From an uncultured Rhodobacterales bacterium (GTDB lineage Bacteria; Pseudomonadota; Alphaproteobacteria; Rhodobacterales; Rhodobacteraceae), in the NCBI GenBank assembly GCA_937901055.1, contig CALCGO010000261.1, positions 1 through 5,282 on the forward strand: DNA of 5,282 nt, given 5' to 3'. This document shows, one piece after another, positions 1 to 4,850 of this stretch. The number at the start of each line of letters is the position of its first letter. The stretch's first letter is position 1. The notes under the pieces were generated by a model. The model saw nothing but the letters and a program-made list of their open reading frames with translations, was not told where the DNA came from and did not search any database. A program made the translations under genes and the position numbers.

Positions 1-1351
1 CCGGCAACGTCGCAAAATTACCGGACGGTCCGATTTGATCGCCAAGTCCGGGACCAACGTTGGCCAAAGCGGTGGCGGCACCAGAAATTGCGGTTACCGC
101 GTCCAATCCTAGCAGGCCAAGCATGATTGCCAACGTCGCGAGTGTCAGCATGAAGGCCACGAAAAATGCCGTGACCGAACTCATAATGTCTTCGCCAACA
201 CGACGGCCTTGATAGCGCGGTGTGAAGACCCCGTTTGGGCTGTGGATTTTCTGGATTTGGCTGCGAACAGCCGCGGCAAGTAATTGGAATCGGAATATCT
301 TGATGGAACAACAGGTCGACCCAGCGCAGCCGCCGACCAACCCCATCAGGAAGAACATGGTCACGGGGAATGCCCCCCAGATGCCATAATCAGCGCTGGC
401 GTATCCTGTGCCGGTCAGGATGGATGTTACGTTGAACAATGTCTGGCGGAACGTTCCCACAAATTCGCCACCTGCGTTGAAATAACGGTAGGCGGCCATG
501 CTGACGACCAGAATGGCCCAGAAGCCGAAGAAGGCCCACACTTGGGAATCCTTGAACAACGGTTTGGCGCTGCCGTTCAGCATTTGCACATAGCGGATGA
601 ACGGTAAGCTGGCGAGGATCATGAAGGCGGTGGACACATATTCCGTCGCATCGCTGAACCCTGCGAAAGAGTCGTCGTAATTCGAGAACCCGCCCGTGGC
701 GACCGTGGTAAGGGCGTGCACGATGGCGTCAAACAAATCCATGCCAACCGCCGCATAGGACGCGATGCAGGTGACGGTTAACACGAGGTAAACGATGGAT
801 ATGGAGGTGGCAATTTCTGCCGCGCGCGGCAGGACTTTGCCGATGGTATCAAACCCTTCGGATCGGAAAATCTGCATACCACCAACTTTTAGCGTGGGCA
901 GGAAGGCCATGGCGACAACGATGATACCGACGCCGCCGAACCATTGCATTAAGCCGCGCCACAAAAGCGTGCCTTCGGGCAATGTGTGTAGCTCTGTGAA
1001 TACGGTGGAGCCGGTTGTTGTCAGGCCGGACATAGCCTCGAAAAAGGCATCCGTGTAGGTCGCGTTGGGTTCGCCTAACCAGAAGGGAAGCGCGCCGAAG
1101 ATGGGCAACACCAGCCAGCTTAACGTGGTTAACAGGAACGTCTGTTGAATGGTTAACGCCTTAAGCGAGGCGTTCGCGGTGGCCAGCGCCATCAACGCGC
1201 CCGCCACGACCGTGATCATAGCGCTTAGGGCGAAATTTCCGGCATCAGGGTTGCCGTACAGGAAATCGACAGCGAAGGGGACTAACATTGTTAGGCCCAA
1301 CACACCGACCAAAAGGCCAATAATATATCCGACTGGTCTTAGATCGATCAT
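1..1351 (-). CDS. trkH: Trk-type potassium uptake membrane protein TrkH (C-terminus cut by window edge)
   Basis: This is the K+-translocating subunit of the Trk system, an inner-membrane protein that normally works with the cytoplasmic NAD-binding regulator TrkA. From ATG at 1351 the frame stays open to the left edge, giving 450 residues; the family is usually about 480, so roughly 30 C-terminal residues are missing. The protein is very hydrophobic and shows the four pore-loop (selectivity filter) repeats: TTTGST near residue 111, ATGGFSNYDDSF near 218, LTGTGYAS near 312 and ANVGPGLGD near 430. The segment CAGSTCCSIKIFR (342-354) matches the conserved GST-x-x-x-IK stretch of TrkH. The N-terminus MIDLRPVGYIIG is typical of alphaproteobacterial TrkH and supports this start, although no clear Shine-Dalgarno sequence precedes it. 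It lies 37 nt after the deiodinase-like gene on the same strand, so read-through transcription is possible. No TrkA gene is visible in the window. Confidence 0.93.
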   Translation of the reverse strand, partial: MIDLRPVGYIIGLLVGVLGLTMLVPFAVDFLYGNPDAGNFALSAMITVVAGALMALATANASLKALTIQQTFLLTTLSWLVLPIFGALPFWLGEPNATYTDAFFEAMSGLTTTGSTVFTELHTLPEGTLLWRGLMQWFGGVGIIVVAMAFLPTLKVGGMQIFRSEGFDTIGKVLPRAAEIATSISIVYLVLTVTCIASYAAVGMDLFDAIVHALTTVATGGFSNYDDSFAGFSDATEYVSTAFMILASLPFIRYVQMLNGSAKPLFKDSQVWAFFGFWAILVVSMAAYRYFNAGGEFVGTFRQTLFNVTSILTGTGYASADYGIWGAFPVTMFFLMGLVGGCAGSTCCSIKIFRFQLLAAAVRSQIQKIHSPNGVFTPRYQGRRVGEDIMSSVTAFFVAFMLTLATLAIMLGLLGLDAVTAISGAATALANVGPGLGDQIGPSGNFATLP

Positions 1352-1388
1352 AGCGCAAGGCTTGGCCTGTGGGGGTCAAACTGTCAAG

Positions 1389-2105
1389 TTAGCAATTCAT
1401 ATCGGGCAATATCGGCTGCGGTCGACGCAACAGCAAACGCAGGTTGCGTTTTATCAGGTTCTCCCAAACCAAATTCGGGAAACTCCGCAAGAAATCACTG
1501 CCCGCTCCTTTGCCCGCGTTTTTCAACGTAGCAAAGCCTACTGACGGGATTGCTGGCAGAAATATACCCATTCCCGACGCCGGTTTGCCGGCCTTAAGAT
1601 TAGCCAAGGCACGGCCCGTTGCGGTCGGGTTGTTCCAGTCCGAATAGTACACAACGCAGTGGTTTTTGTTGATGATGAATACCGCATTCGGGAAGCTGCC
1701 ATAGGCGACATGGGCGTGACCGTCTAGATCGTCAATCAGGATTGTACGACCCTCACCATCCTCGAATTGCAAGGCACAGGCGTTTGATAGCTTGCCCTCG
1801 ATGTCGTTGTGTTTGGGGCGGGTAACGCCGGGGTGTGCCTCGCGGACGTACATGATGGTGAAACTGGTGTCGGGGTATTCTTCAGTTAAGGTTTTCATCT
1901 TTGGGCGACGGCTTTGATAGAGGGGACAAGTGATAGACCCAATTTCCAACACCAGAAAATCCCCGTCAAAATCGAGCAGTTGGTGTTGCCCACCGTCGGT
2001 GGTTTTCATAGGAAAGTCTTGGGCTCTGCGCCCCGCCGCTGGCCCTTGGAAATTGTCTAGCGTGTAGTGCCCTGCGGAAAAGCTGCCATAATTATACTCG
2101 GTCAT
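1389..2105 (-). CDS. Deiodinase-like thioredoxin-fold protein (redoxin) with Cys active site
   Basis: A 238-residue soluble protein with no signal peptide or membrane segment seen. Residues about 30-165 resemble the iodothyronine deiodinase/peroxiredoxin branch of the thioredoxin fold. LVLEIGSITCPLYQSR (51-66) parallels the deiodinase active site GSxT-Sec-P, with Cys60 (codon TGT) at the selenocysteine position. MYVREAHPG (85-93) parallels the family YIEEAHP motif, and ILIDDLDGHAHVAYGSFPNAVFII (split around 122-145) parallels the later conserved core. Other cysteines are 110, 150 and the last residue, 238. The basic C-terminal part (about 180-238) has no recognisable domain. The start is ATG 2105, because AAGGAG at 2113-2118 sits 7 nt upstream; the in-frame TTG at 2111 would be only 1 nt from it. 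The gene begins 2 nt after the marR stop, so the two form a translationally coupled pair. A thiol redox or reductive dehalogenation role is inferred from the fold; the substrate is unknown. It could equally be a generic AhpC/TSA-like redoxin. Confidence 0.8.
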   Translation of the reverse strand: MTEYNYGSFSAGHYTLDNFQGPAAGRRAQDFPMKTTDGGQHQLLDFDGDFLVLEIGSITCPLYQSRRPKMKTLTEEYPDTSFTIMYVREAHPGVTRPKHNDIEGKLSNACALQFEDGEGRTILIDDLDGHAHVAYGSFPNAVFIINKNHCVVYYSDWNNPTATGRALANLKAGKPASGMGIFLPAIPSVGFATLKNAGKGAGSDFLRSFPNLVWENLIKRNLRLLLRRPQPILPDMNC

Positions 2106-2107
2106 TT

Positions 2108-2551
2108 TCAATCTCCTTCGGTTAGCATGTTCGTCGTCATTTGTCGCAAAACGCGGCGTGTGGTTTGCAAATCCTCAACGCTGATGCCGCGCTGGCTTTG
2201 TTCGATCAATCCGGCGGCAATTGGCACCAGCGTGGCCTGCATCCCCTGCCCTTTGGCGGTCAGGTTCACACGAACGCGGCGGCGGTCGGCGGCGTCGCGA
2301 GTTCGGTTAACCATTCCTTTACGTTCCATACCGTCCAACAAGCGCGTCAGCGTGGTCTGGTCCTTGACCGAGCGGTGGGCCAATGCGCCGGGGGTTTGGT
2401 TGTCTTCTTCCCACAGCAGCAAAAGAACGGCCCATTCTTCGGCCCCCATTTTGATGCCCGCGGCGCGGAAACGGCCTTGTAGGTCACGGCGCAGCACGAA
2501 GCCTAATCGGTTGATCCAATACTGTAATTGTTTCTCGGGTATAATTTTCAT
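2108..2551 (-). CDS. MarR-family winged helix-turn-helix regulator
   Basis: A 147-residue, cytoplasmic, dimeric DNA-binding protein of MarR size. An N-terminal dimerisation helix (about 5-30) is followed by the winged HTH (about 35-101). The recognition region SVKDQTTLTRLLDGMERKG spans 61-79, and the wing DAADRRRVRVNLTAKG (86-101) carries the classic D-x-R-x-x-x-V-x-LT signature. The C-terminal helices (about 105-143) would complete the dimer interface. The protein contains no cysteine, so a thiol-oxidation switch of the OhrR kind is excluded; a ligand-responsive mechanism is more likely. ATG 2551 is the only sensible start, but no Shine-Dalgarno sequence precedes it, and a large palindrome ends one base upstream. 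That placement implies self-repression. Its last codons contain the ribosome binding site of the deiodinase-like gene, which starts 2 nt after the TGA, so the regulator probably controls that gene together with itself. The inducer cannot be inferred. Confidence 0.92.
   Translation of the reverse strand: MKIIPEKQLQYWINRLGFVLRRDLQGRFRAAGIKMGAEEWAVLLLLWEEDNQTPGALAHRSVKDQTTLTRLLDGMERKGMVNRTRDAADRRRVRVNLTAKGQGMQATLVPIAAGLIEQSQRGISVEDLQTTRRVLRQMTTNMLTEGD
2113..2118 (-). promoter_or_regulatory. Ribosome binding site of the deiodinase-like gene
   Basis: AAGGAG on the minus strand, 7 nt before ATG 2105. It lies inside the codons for the last residues of the MarR protein (EGD-stop). It decides between ATG 2105 and the upstream in-frame TTG 2111, and it suggests that translation of the second gene follows that of the first. 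Confidence 0.85.
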
Positions 2552-2552
2552 G

Positions 2553-2583
2553 CATGCATTCTACATTATATGTATAATGCATG
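2553..2583. promoter_or_regulatory. 31-bp inverted repeat, probable MarR autoregulatory operator
   Basis: The left arm CATGCATTCTACAT (2553-2566) and the right arm ATGTATAATGCATG (2570-2583) are complementary at 13 of 14 positions around the centre TAT (2567-2569). The arms contain two nested dyads, an inner TACAT/ATGTA and an outer CATGCATT/AATGCATG, so one long site or two overlapping dimer sites are possible. The repeat covers the whole -10 element and most of the -35/-10 spacer, and it stops one base before the marR start codon. MarR proteins commonly bind such palindromes and repress their own promoters. Binding by this particular protein is inferred from position. Confidence 0.82.
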
Positions 2584-2594
2584 TAAATAGACAA
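2565..2594 (-). promoter_or_regulatory. Promoter of the marR/deiodinase-like operon
   Basis: On the minus strand, -35 TTGTCT (2594-2589; 4 of 6 to consensus) and a perfect -10 TATAAT (2570-2565) are separated by 18 nt. A start about 7 nt downstream of the -10 (near 2559-2557) would leave a leader of only 6-8 nt before ATG 2551. The -10 and spacer lie within the palindrome, so operator binding would block RNA polymerase. Confidence 0.72.
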
Positions 2595-2596
2595 AG

Positions 2597-2624
2597 GAAA
2601 ACCGGCAAGGTCGCCCTGCCGGTT
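2597..2624 (-). terminator. Intrinsic terminator after folE
   Basis: Reading the minus strand, AACCGGCA (2624-2617) and TGCCGGTT (2607-2600) form a perfect 8-bp stem with a 9-nt loop. The run TTTT spans the stem end and the following bases (2601-2598). It begins 6 nt after the folE stop codon. The T-run is short, so termination may be incomplete. The -35 of the next promoter starts only a few bases further on. Confidence 0.75.
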
Positions 2625-2630
2625 ATTGGT

Positions 2631-3266
2631 TTAGCTGCCCCGGTTTGTCGGGTTGCCGATTGTCGCAAGGAATTCTTTACGAAGCTCTTTGTCTTCGCGA
2701 AAATCGCCCAGCATGCTGGAGGTTACCATCGTGACACCCGGCTTATGGACACCGCGTGTGGACATGCAGTGGTGCTCACCCTCGATCACAACGGCTACGC
2801 CTTTGGGTTCGAGCGTGTCGAATAACGCGTTGGCGATCTGGGCCGTCATCTTTTCCTGAACCTGAAGCCGTTTGGCGAAAGCCTCGACAACGCGGGCGAG
2901 TTTGGAGATGCCAACCACACGTTCCGTCGGGATATAGCCGATGTGGGCCACGCCGATGATCGGGGCCATGTGGTGTTCGCAATAAGATTCGTAACGGATG
3001 TCGCGCAGGACAACCATTTCGTTATAACCTTCTGTCTCACCAAAGGTGCGTTGAAGCATGGCAACAGGGTCTTCGCCGTACCCACGGAACCATTCGCTAT
3101 AGGCTTTGGTCACGCGTTTTGGCGTATCCAGCAGGCCTTCACGGTCAGGATCGTCACCAGCCCAGCGCAGCAACGTGCGCACAGCTTCTTCGGCTTCTTG
3201 ACGAGAGGGGCGCTCTACCACAGTCGAAACATCCTTGGATTTTATTTCCGGGTCATAAACATTCAC
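2631..3266 (-). CDS. folE: GTP cyclohydrolase I (type IA, FolE)
   Basis: This enzyme converts GTP to 7,8-dihydroneopterin triphosphate, the first step of tetrahydrofolate synthesis, and acts in the cytoplasm as a large homo-oligomer. The 211-residue length is close to the E. coli enzyme (222). The zinc and catalytic signature is complete: YCEHHMAP (95-102) supplies Cys96, His98 and His99, and EHHCMSTRGV (164-173) supplies His165 and Cys167. With an offset of 14 these match E. coli Cys110, His112, His113, His179 and Cys181. REGLLDTPKRV (42-52) and GISKLARVVEAFAKRLQVQE (119-138) are family hallmarks. The start is GTG 3266: an in-frame TAG lies just upstream, nearby ATGs are out of frame, and AGGAG sits 9 nt before it. 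The gene has its own promoter, an approximately 80-nt structured leader and a terminator, so it appears monocistronic. Confidence 0.97.
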   Translation of the reverse strand: MNVYDPEIKSKDVSTVVERPSRQEAEEAVRTLLRWAGDDPDREGLLDTPKRVTKAYSEWFRGYGEDPVAMLQRTFGETEGYNEMVVLRDIRYESYCEHHMAPIIGVAHIGYIPTERVVGISKLARVVEAFAKRLQVQEKMTAQIANALFDTLEPKGVAVVIEGEHHCMSTRGVHKPGVTMVTSSMLGDFREDKELRKEFLATIGNPTNRGS

Positions 3267-3275
3267 GTCGCATCT

Positions 3276-3280
3276 CTCCT
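3276..3280 (-). promoter_or_regulatory. Ribosome binding site fixing the GTG start of folE
   Basis: AGGAG on the minus strand lies 9 nt before GTG 3266. An out-of-frame ATG at 3273 and another at 3262 flank the GTG. Only the GTG continues into the FolE protein. Confidence 0.75.
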
Positions 3281-3293
3281 ATCAAACCAGACT

Positions 3294-3340
3294 TGGGGGG
3301 AATCGCTCCAATTACAAGTCATTTGCCAGACCGACCCCCA
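3294..3340 (-). ncRNA. Structured folE leader, candidate THF-II (folE-motif) riboswitch
   Basis: In the folE 5' leader (minus strand), UGGGGG (3340-3335) pairs with CCCCCA (3299-3294). The stem is extended by UCG (3334-3332) with CGA (3305-3303) across a small 3'-side bulge. Inside lies a weaker CAAAU/AAUUG helix and a GGAGCG segment. The hairpin ends 13 nt before the AGGAG ribosome binding site. THF-II riboswitches (first described as the folE motif) sit in this position ahead of folE in alphaproteobacteria and sense reduced folates. The stem and position are seen directly; assignment to THF-II rests on context and a partial remembered similarity, so an unrelated leader hairpin remains possible. 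Confidence 0.45.
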
Positions 3341-3352
3341 CTGTTAACACAA

Positions 3353-3381
3353 ATTTTACCTTTTCAGGAAATTGTTAACAA
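3353..3381 (-). promoter_or_regulatory. folE promoter
   Basis: Minus strand: -35 TTGTTA (3381-3376; 4 of 6 to consensus) and -10 TAAAAT (3358-3353; 5 of 6) are separated by 17 nt. Transcription would start near 3346, leaving a leader of about 80 nt that contains the hairpin at 3294-3340. The -35 lies inside the CtrA-type box. Confidence 0.62.
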
Positions 3382-3390
3382 AGGGTTAAC
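3375..3390. promoter_or_regulatory. CtrA-type binding box over the folE -35
   Basis: TTAA, seven bases, then TTAAC, a perfect match to the full CtrA consensus of alphaproteobacteria. Because each half is GTTAAC (3374-3379 and 3385-3390), the match reads on both strands. A third GTTAAC occurs at 3343-3348, close to the predicted start of transcription. CtrA-activated promoters often carry the box over the -35, as here. Occupancy by CtrA is inferred. Confidence 0.5.
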
Positions 3391-3430
3391 ACGGGAGACT
3401 TGATCGGCAATCATTATCCTTTAGGTTGAT

Positions 3431-4615
3431 TTAGGTGATTTCACCCAAGGCTTGCAGAATATCGCCAAGCAGATCGCCTGCGTCCTCTAATCCGACGGAG
3501 ATTCGCACTAAACCGTCCGTAATCCCCAGATCCGCCCGCATTTCGGGCGAAAGGCGTTGGTGCGTAGTTGTCGCCGGATGCGTCACCAAGCTTTTTGCGT
3601 CACCCAGATTGTTCGACAAAAGAATGATGTTCAAAGCGTTGAGGAACTTGAACGTCGCCGCCTGCCCTCCTTTGATATCAAGCGCAATTACTGTACCGCC
3701 AGCCGACATCTGTTTGGAGGCCAGCGCATATTGCGGATGGCTTTCCAGCCCCGGGAAAATGGTGTTGTTCAGGGCCGCATGCCCTTCGAGGGCTTTCGCA
3801 ATCGTCAGGGCGGTTTCGGCTTGGGCGTTACAGCGCAGGCTTAGCGTTTCCAGGCCTTTCAGCATTACCCACGCGTTAAACGGACTTAGCGCGCCGCCGG
3901 TATGTTTGAGGTATGTCTCGAAATCGCCGCGAATGAACTCTTTGGTTCCCAGAACGACGCCGCCAAGGCACCGCCCCTGTCCGTCGATGTGTTTGGTGGC
4001 GGAATAAACGACGATGTCGGCGCCCAACGCCAGTGTTCTTTGGAAAATCGGGGTGGCGAAGACGTTGTCTACGACCAGCACCGCGCCAGCGGTATGGGTG
4101 ATCTCGGCAATGCCGGAGATATCCACGACTTCCAGCGTCGGGTTTGAGATCGCCTCGACGAACGTCAGTTTGGTGTTCGGGCGCATGGCGGATTTCCATG
4201 CCGCGAGGTCTGTGCCTTCAACGAAGGTTACTTCTACGCCGAAACTTGGCAACAAGTTTTCAAGGATGAACAGGCAGGACCCGAACAGCGCTTTGGCGGA
4301 TACCACGTGGTCACCGGATTTCAGCTGGCTGAACAGCGCACCGTTGACGGCAGCCATGCCTGTAGCCGTTGCGAAAGCATCTTCGGCACCTTCCAGCGCG
4401 GCGATCCGGTCTTCGAACATTGACACGGTTGGATTGGCATAGCGCGAATATATGTATTCGTCGTCGCCACGATCAATGAAGCGTGCCTCGGCAGCCTCGG
4501 CGCTGGGATAGACGTAGCCTTGGGTCATAAAGATCGCTTCCGAGACCTCGCCATACTGGCTGCGTCGCGTGCCTTCATGCACAAGCTTAGTGCGTGTTTT
4601 CCATGTATCTGTCAT
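3431..4615 (-). CDS. metZ: O-succinylhomoserine sulfhydrylase (MetZ), PLP-dependent
   Basis: This enzyme makes homocysteine directly from O-succinylhomoserine and sulfide in methionine synthesis, in the cytoplasm as a PLP-dependent tetramer of the Cys/Met metabolism family. It is 394 residues, the usual length. Visible motifs are YSRYANPTVSMFE (56-68), ATGMAAV (84-90), SNPTLEVVDI (157-166), VVDNVFATP (181-189), the PLP-lysine site SATKHIDGQG with Lys208, and SLVTHPATTTHQRL (342-355). N-terminal LVHEGTRRSQYGEVSEAIFMTQGYVY is characteristic of MetZ rather than of cystathionine enzymes (stretch 11-36). ATG 4615 fits family N-termini; the ribosome binding site is weak (GGA, 7 nt upstream). The SAM-II-like leader upstream independently supports a methionine role. 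O-acetylhomoserine as substrate cannot be ruled out from sequence. It is separated from folE by 164 nt with no clear terminator, and it diverges from the dehydrogenase gene. Confidence 0.95.
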   Translation of the reverse strand: MTDTWKTRTKLVHEGTRRSQYGEVSEAIFMTQGYVYPSAEAAEARFIDRGDDEYIYSRYANPTVSMFEDRIAALEGAEDAFATATGMAAVNGALFSQLKSGDHVVSAKALFGSCLFILENLLPSFGVEVTFVEGTDLAAWKSAMRPNTKLTFVEAISNPTLEVVDISGIAEITHTAGAVLVVDNVFATPIFQRTLALGADIVVYSATKHIDGQGRCLGGVVLGTKEFIRGDFETYLKHTGGALSPFNAWVMLKGLETLSLRCNAQAETALTIAKALEGHAALNNTIFPGLESHPQYALASKQMSAGGTVIALDIKGGQAATFKFLNALNIILLSNNLGDAKSLVTHPATTTHQRLSPEMRADLGITDGLVRISVGLEDAGDLLGDILQALGEIT

Positions 4616-4677
4616 AATTTTTTCCGGAATCCCCGGCCCTTTACATTAAACCCTGATCGGGGCTTTTTGGGCCTCGA

Positions 4678-4732
4678 CCTCTTTAGCGGAATATTTAACG
4701 TGGCCCGCAATCCAGTCTTACAAAGCGCCACA
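4678..4732 (-). ncRNA. SAM-II (metA-motif) riboswitch ahead of metZ
   Basis: On the minus strand UGUGGC (4732-4727) pairs with GCCACG (4704-4699) as stem P1. The loop starts with UUU (4724-4722), reaches AUUGC just before the closing strand, and is followed by GUUAAAU and then CCGCUAAAGAGG (4689-4678). This order (P1, U-rich loop, UUGC, P1', UAAAU, GCUAAA, purine tail) is that of the SAM-II H-type pseudoknot, in which the U-rich loop meets the A-rich 3' segment around SAM. SAM-II elements are known before metA, metX and metZ in alphaproteobacteria and lower expression when SAM is plentiful. The aptamer ends about 62 nt before the metZ ATG, so the control step lies in the intervening sequence, which has several competing GC-rich pairings. 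Confidence 0.75.
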
Positions 4733-4738
4733 GGTGGC

Positions 4739-4767
4739 TTATTACGCAAAACCGTGAATTGCGTCAA
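4739..4767 (-). promoter_or_regulatory. metZ promoter
   Basis: Minus strand: -35 TTGACG (4767-4762; 5 of 6 to consensus), 17-nt spacer, -10 TAATAA (4744-4739; weak). The predicted start, 7-8 nt after the -10, coincides with the 5' strand of riboswitch stem P1, which supports both assignments. Confidence 0.5.
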
Positions 4768-4850
4768 TCATATAAGGCGTAAGCTTTTTGACGGTTATGG
4801 ATACACATACCCAGCAATATGTGGTTCCGTGCGGTGAAGGGGATTCGAGC

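Larger units (their letters stand above)
4616..4850. other. Divergent intergenic region between metZ and the SDR gene
   Basis: This 235-bp region carries the metZ promoter and SAM-II-like leader on the minus strand. On the plus strand, TTGACG at 4788-4793 could be a -35 for the dehydrogenase gene, but no convincing -10 lies at the right distance. AAGGGG at 4837-4842, 8 nt before ATG 4851, is a good ribosome binding site. No further gene is seen. Confidence 0.6.

Noticed and set aside
18..607. Open frames overlapping the left part of trkH
   Set aside because: They lie opposite or out of phase with a continuous TrkH frame that carries all four pore-loop motifs.
1120..1157. A cluster of TTAA/GTTAAC words resembling CtrA sites
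   Set aside because: They fall inside trkH coding sequence as Leu/Val/Thr codons, and their spacing (5 bases between TTAA and TTAAC) does not fit the N7 consensus.
1382..1387. TTGACA as a trkH promoter
   Set aside because: No -10-like hexamer occurs 16-18 nt downstream; the hexamer alone is not enough.
2067..2825. A 252-codon plus-strand open frame across marR and the folE end
   Set aside because: It is antisense to two clear genes, has no recognisable protein motif, and runs through the marR operator and the folE terminator. It is a shadow frame.
3434..3445. Palindrome GGTGATTTCACC at the end of metZ as a terminator
   Set aside because: The stem is 5 bp with a 2-nt loop, lies within the coding sequence and has no T-run after it in the metZ direction.
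4648..4668. CCC-TGATC-GGGG followed by TTTTT on the plus strand as a terminator
   Set aside because: The stem is only about 3 bp, and no plus-strand gene lies upstream for it to end. The bases belong to the metZ leader on the other strand.
4727..4738. GCCAC/GTGGC inverted repeat competing with riboswitch stem P1
   Set aside because: Its 5' arm lies upstream of the predicted transcription start, so it would not be in the RNA, and the loop would be only 2 nt.
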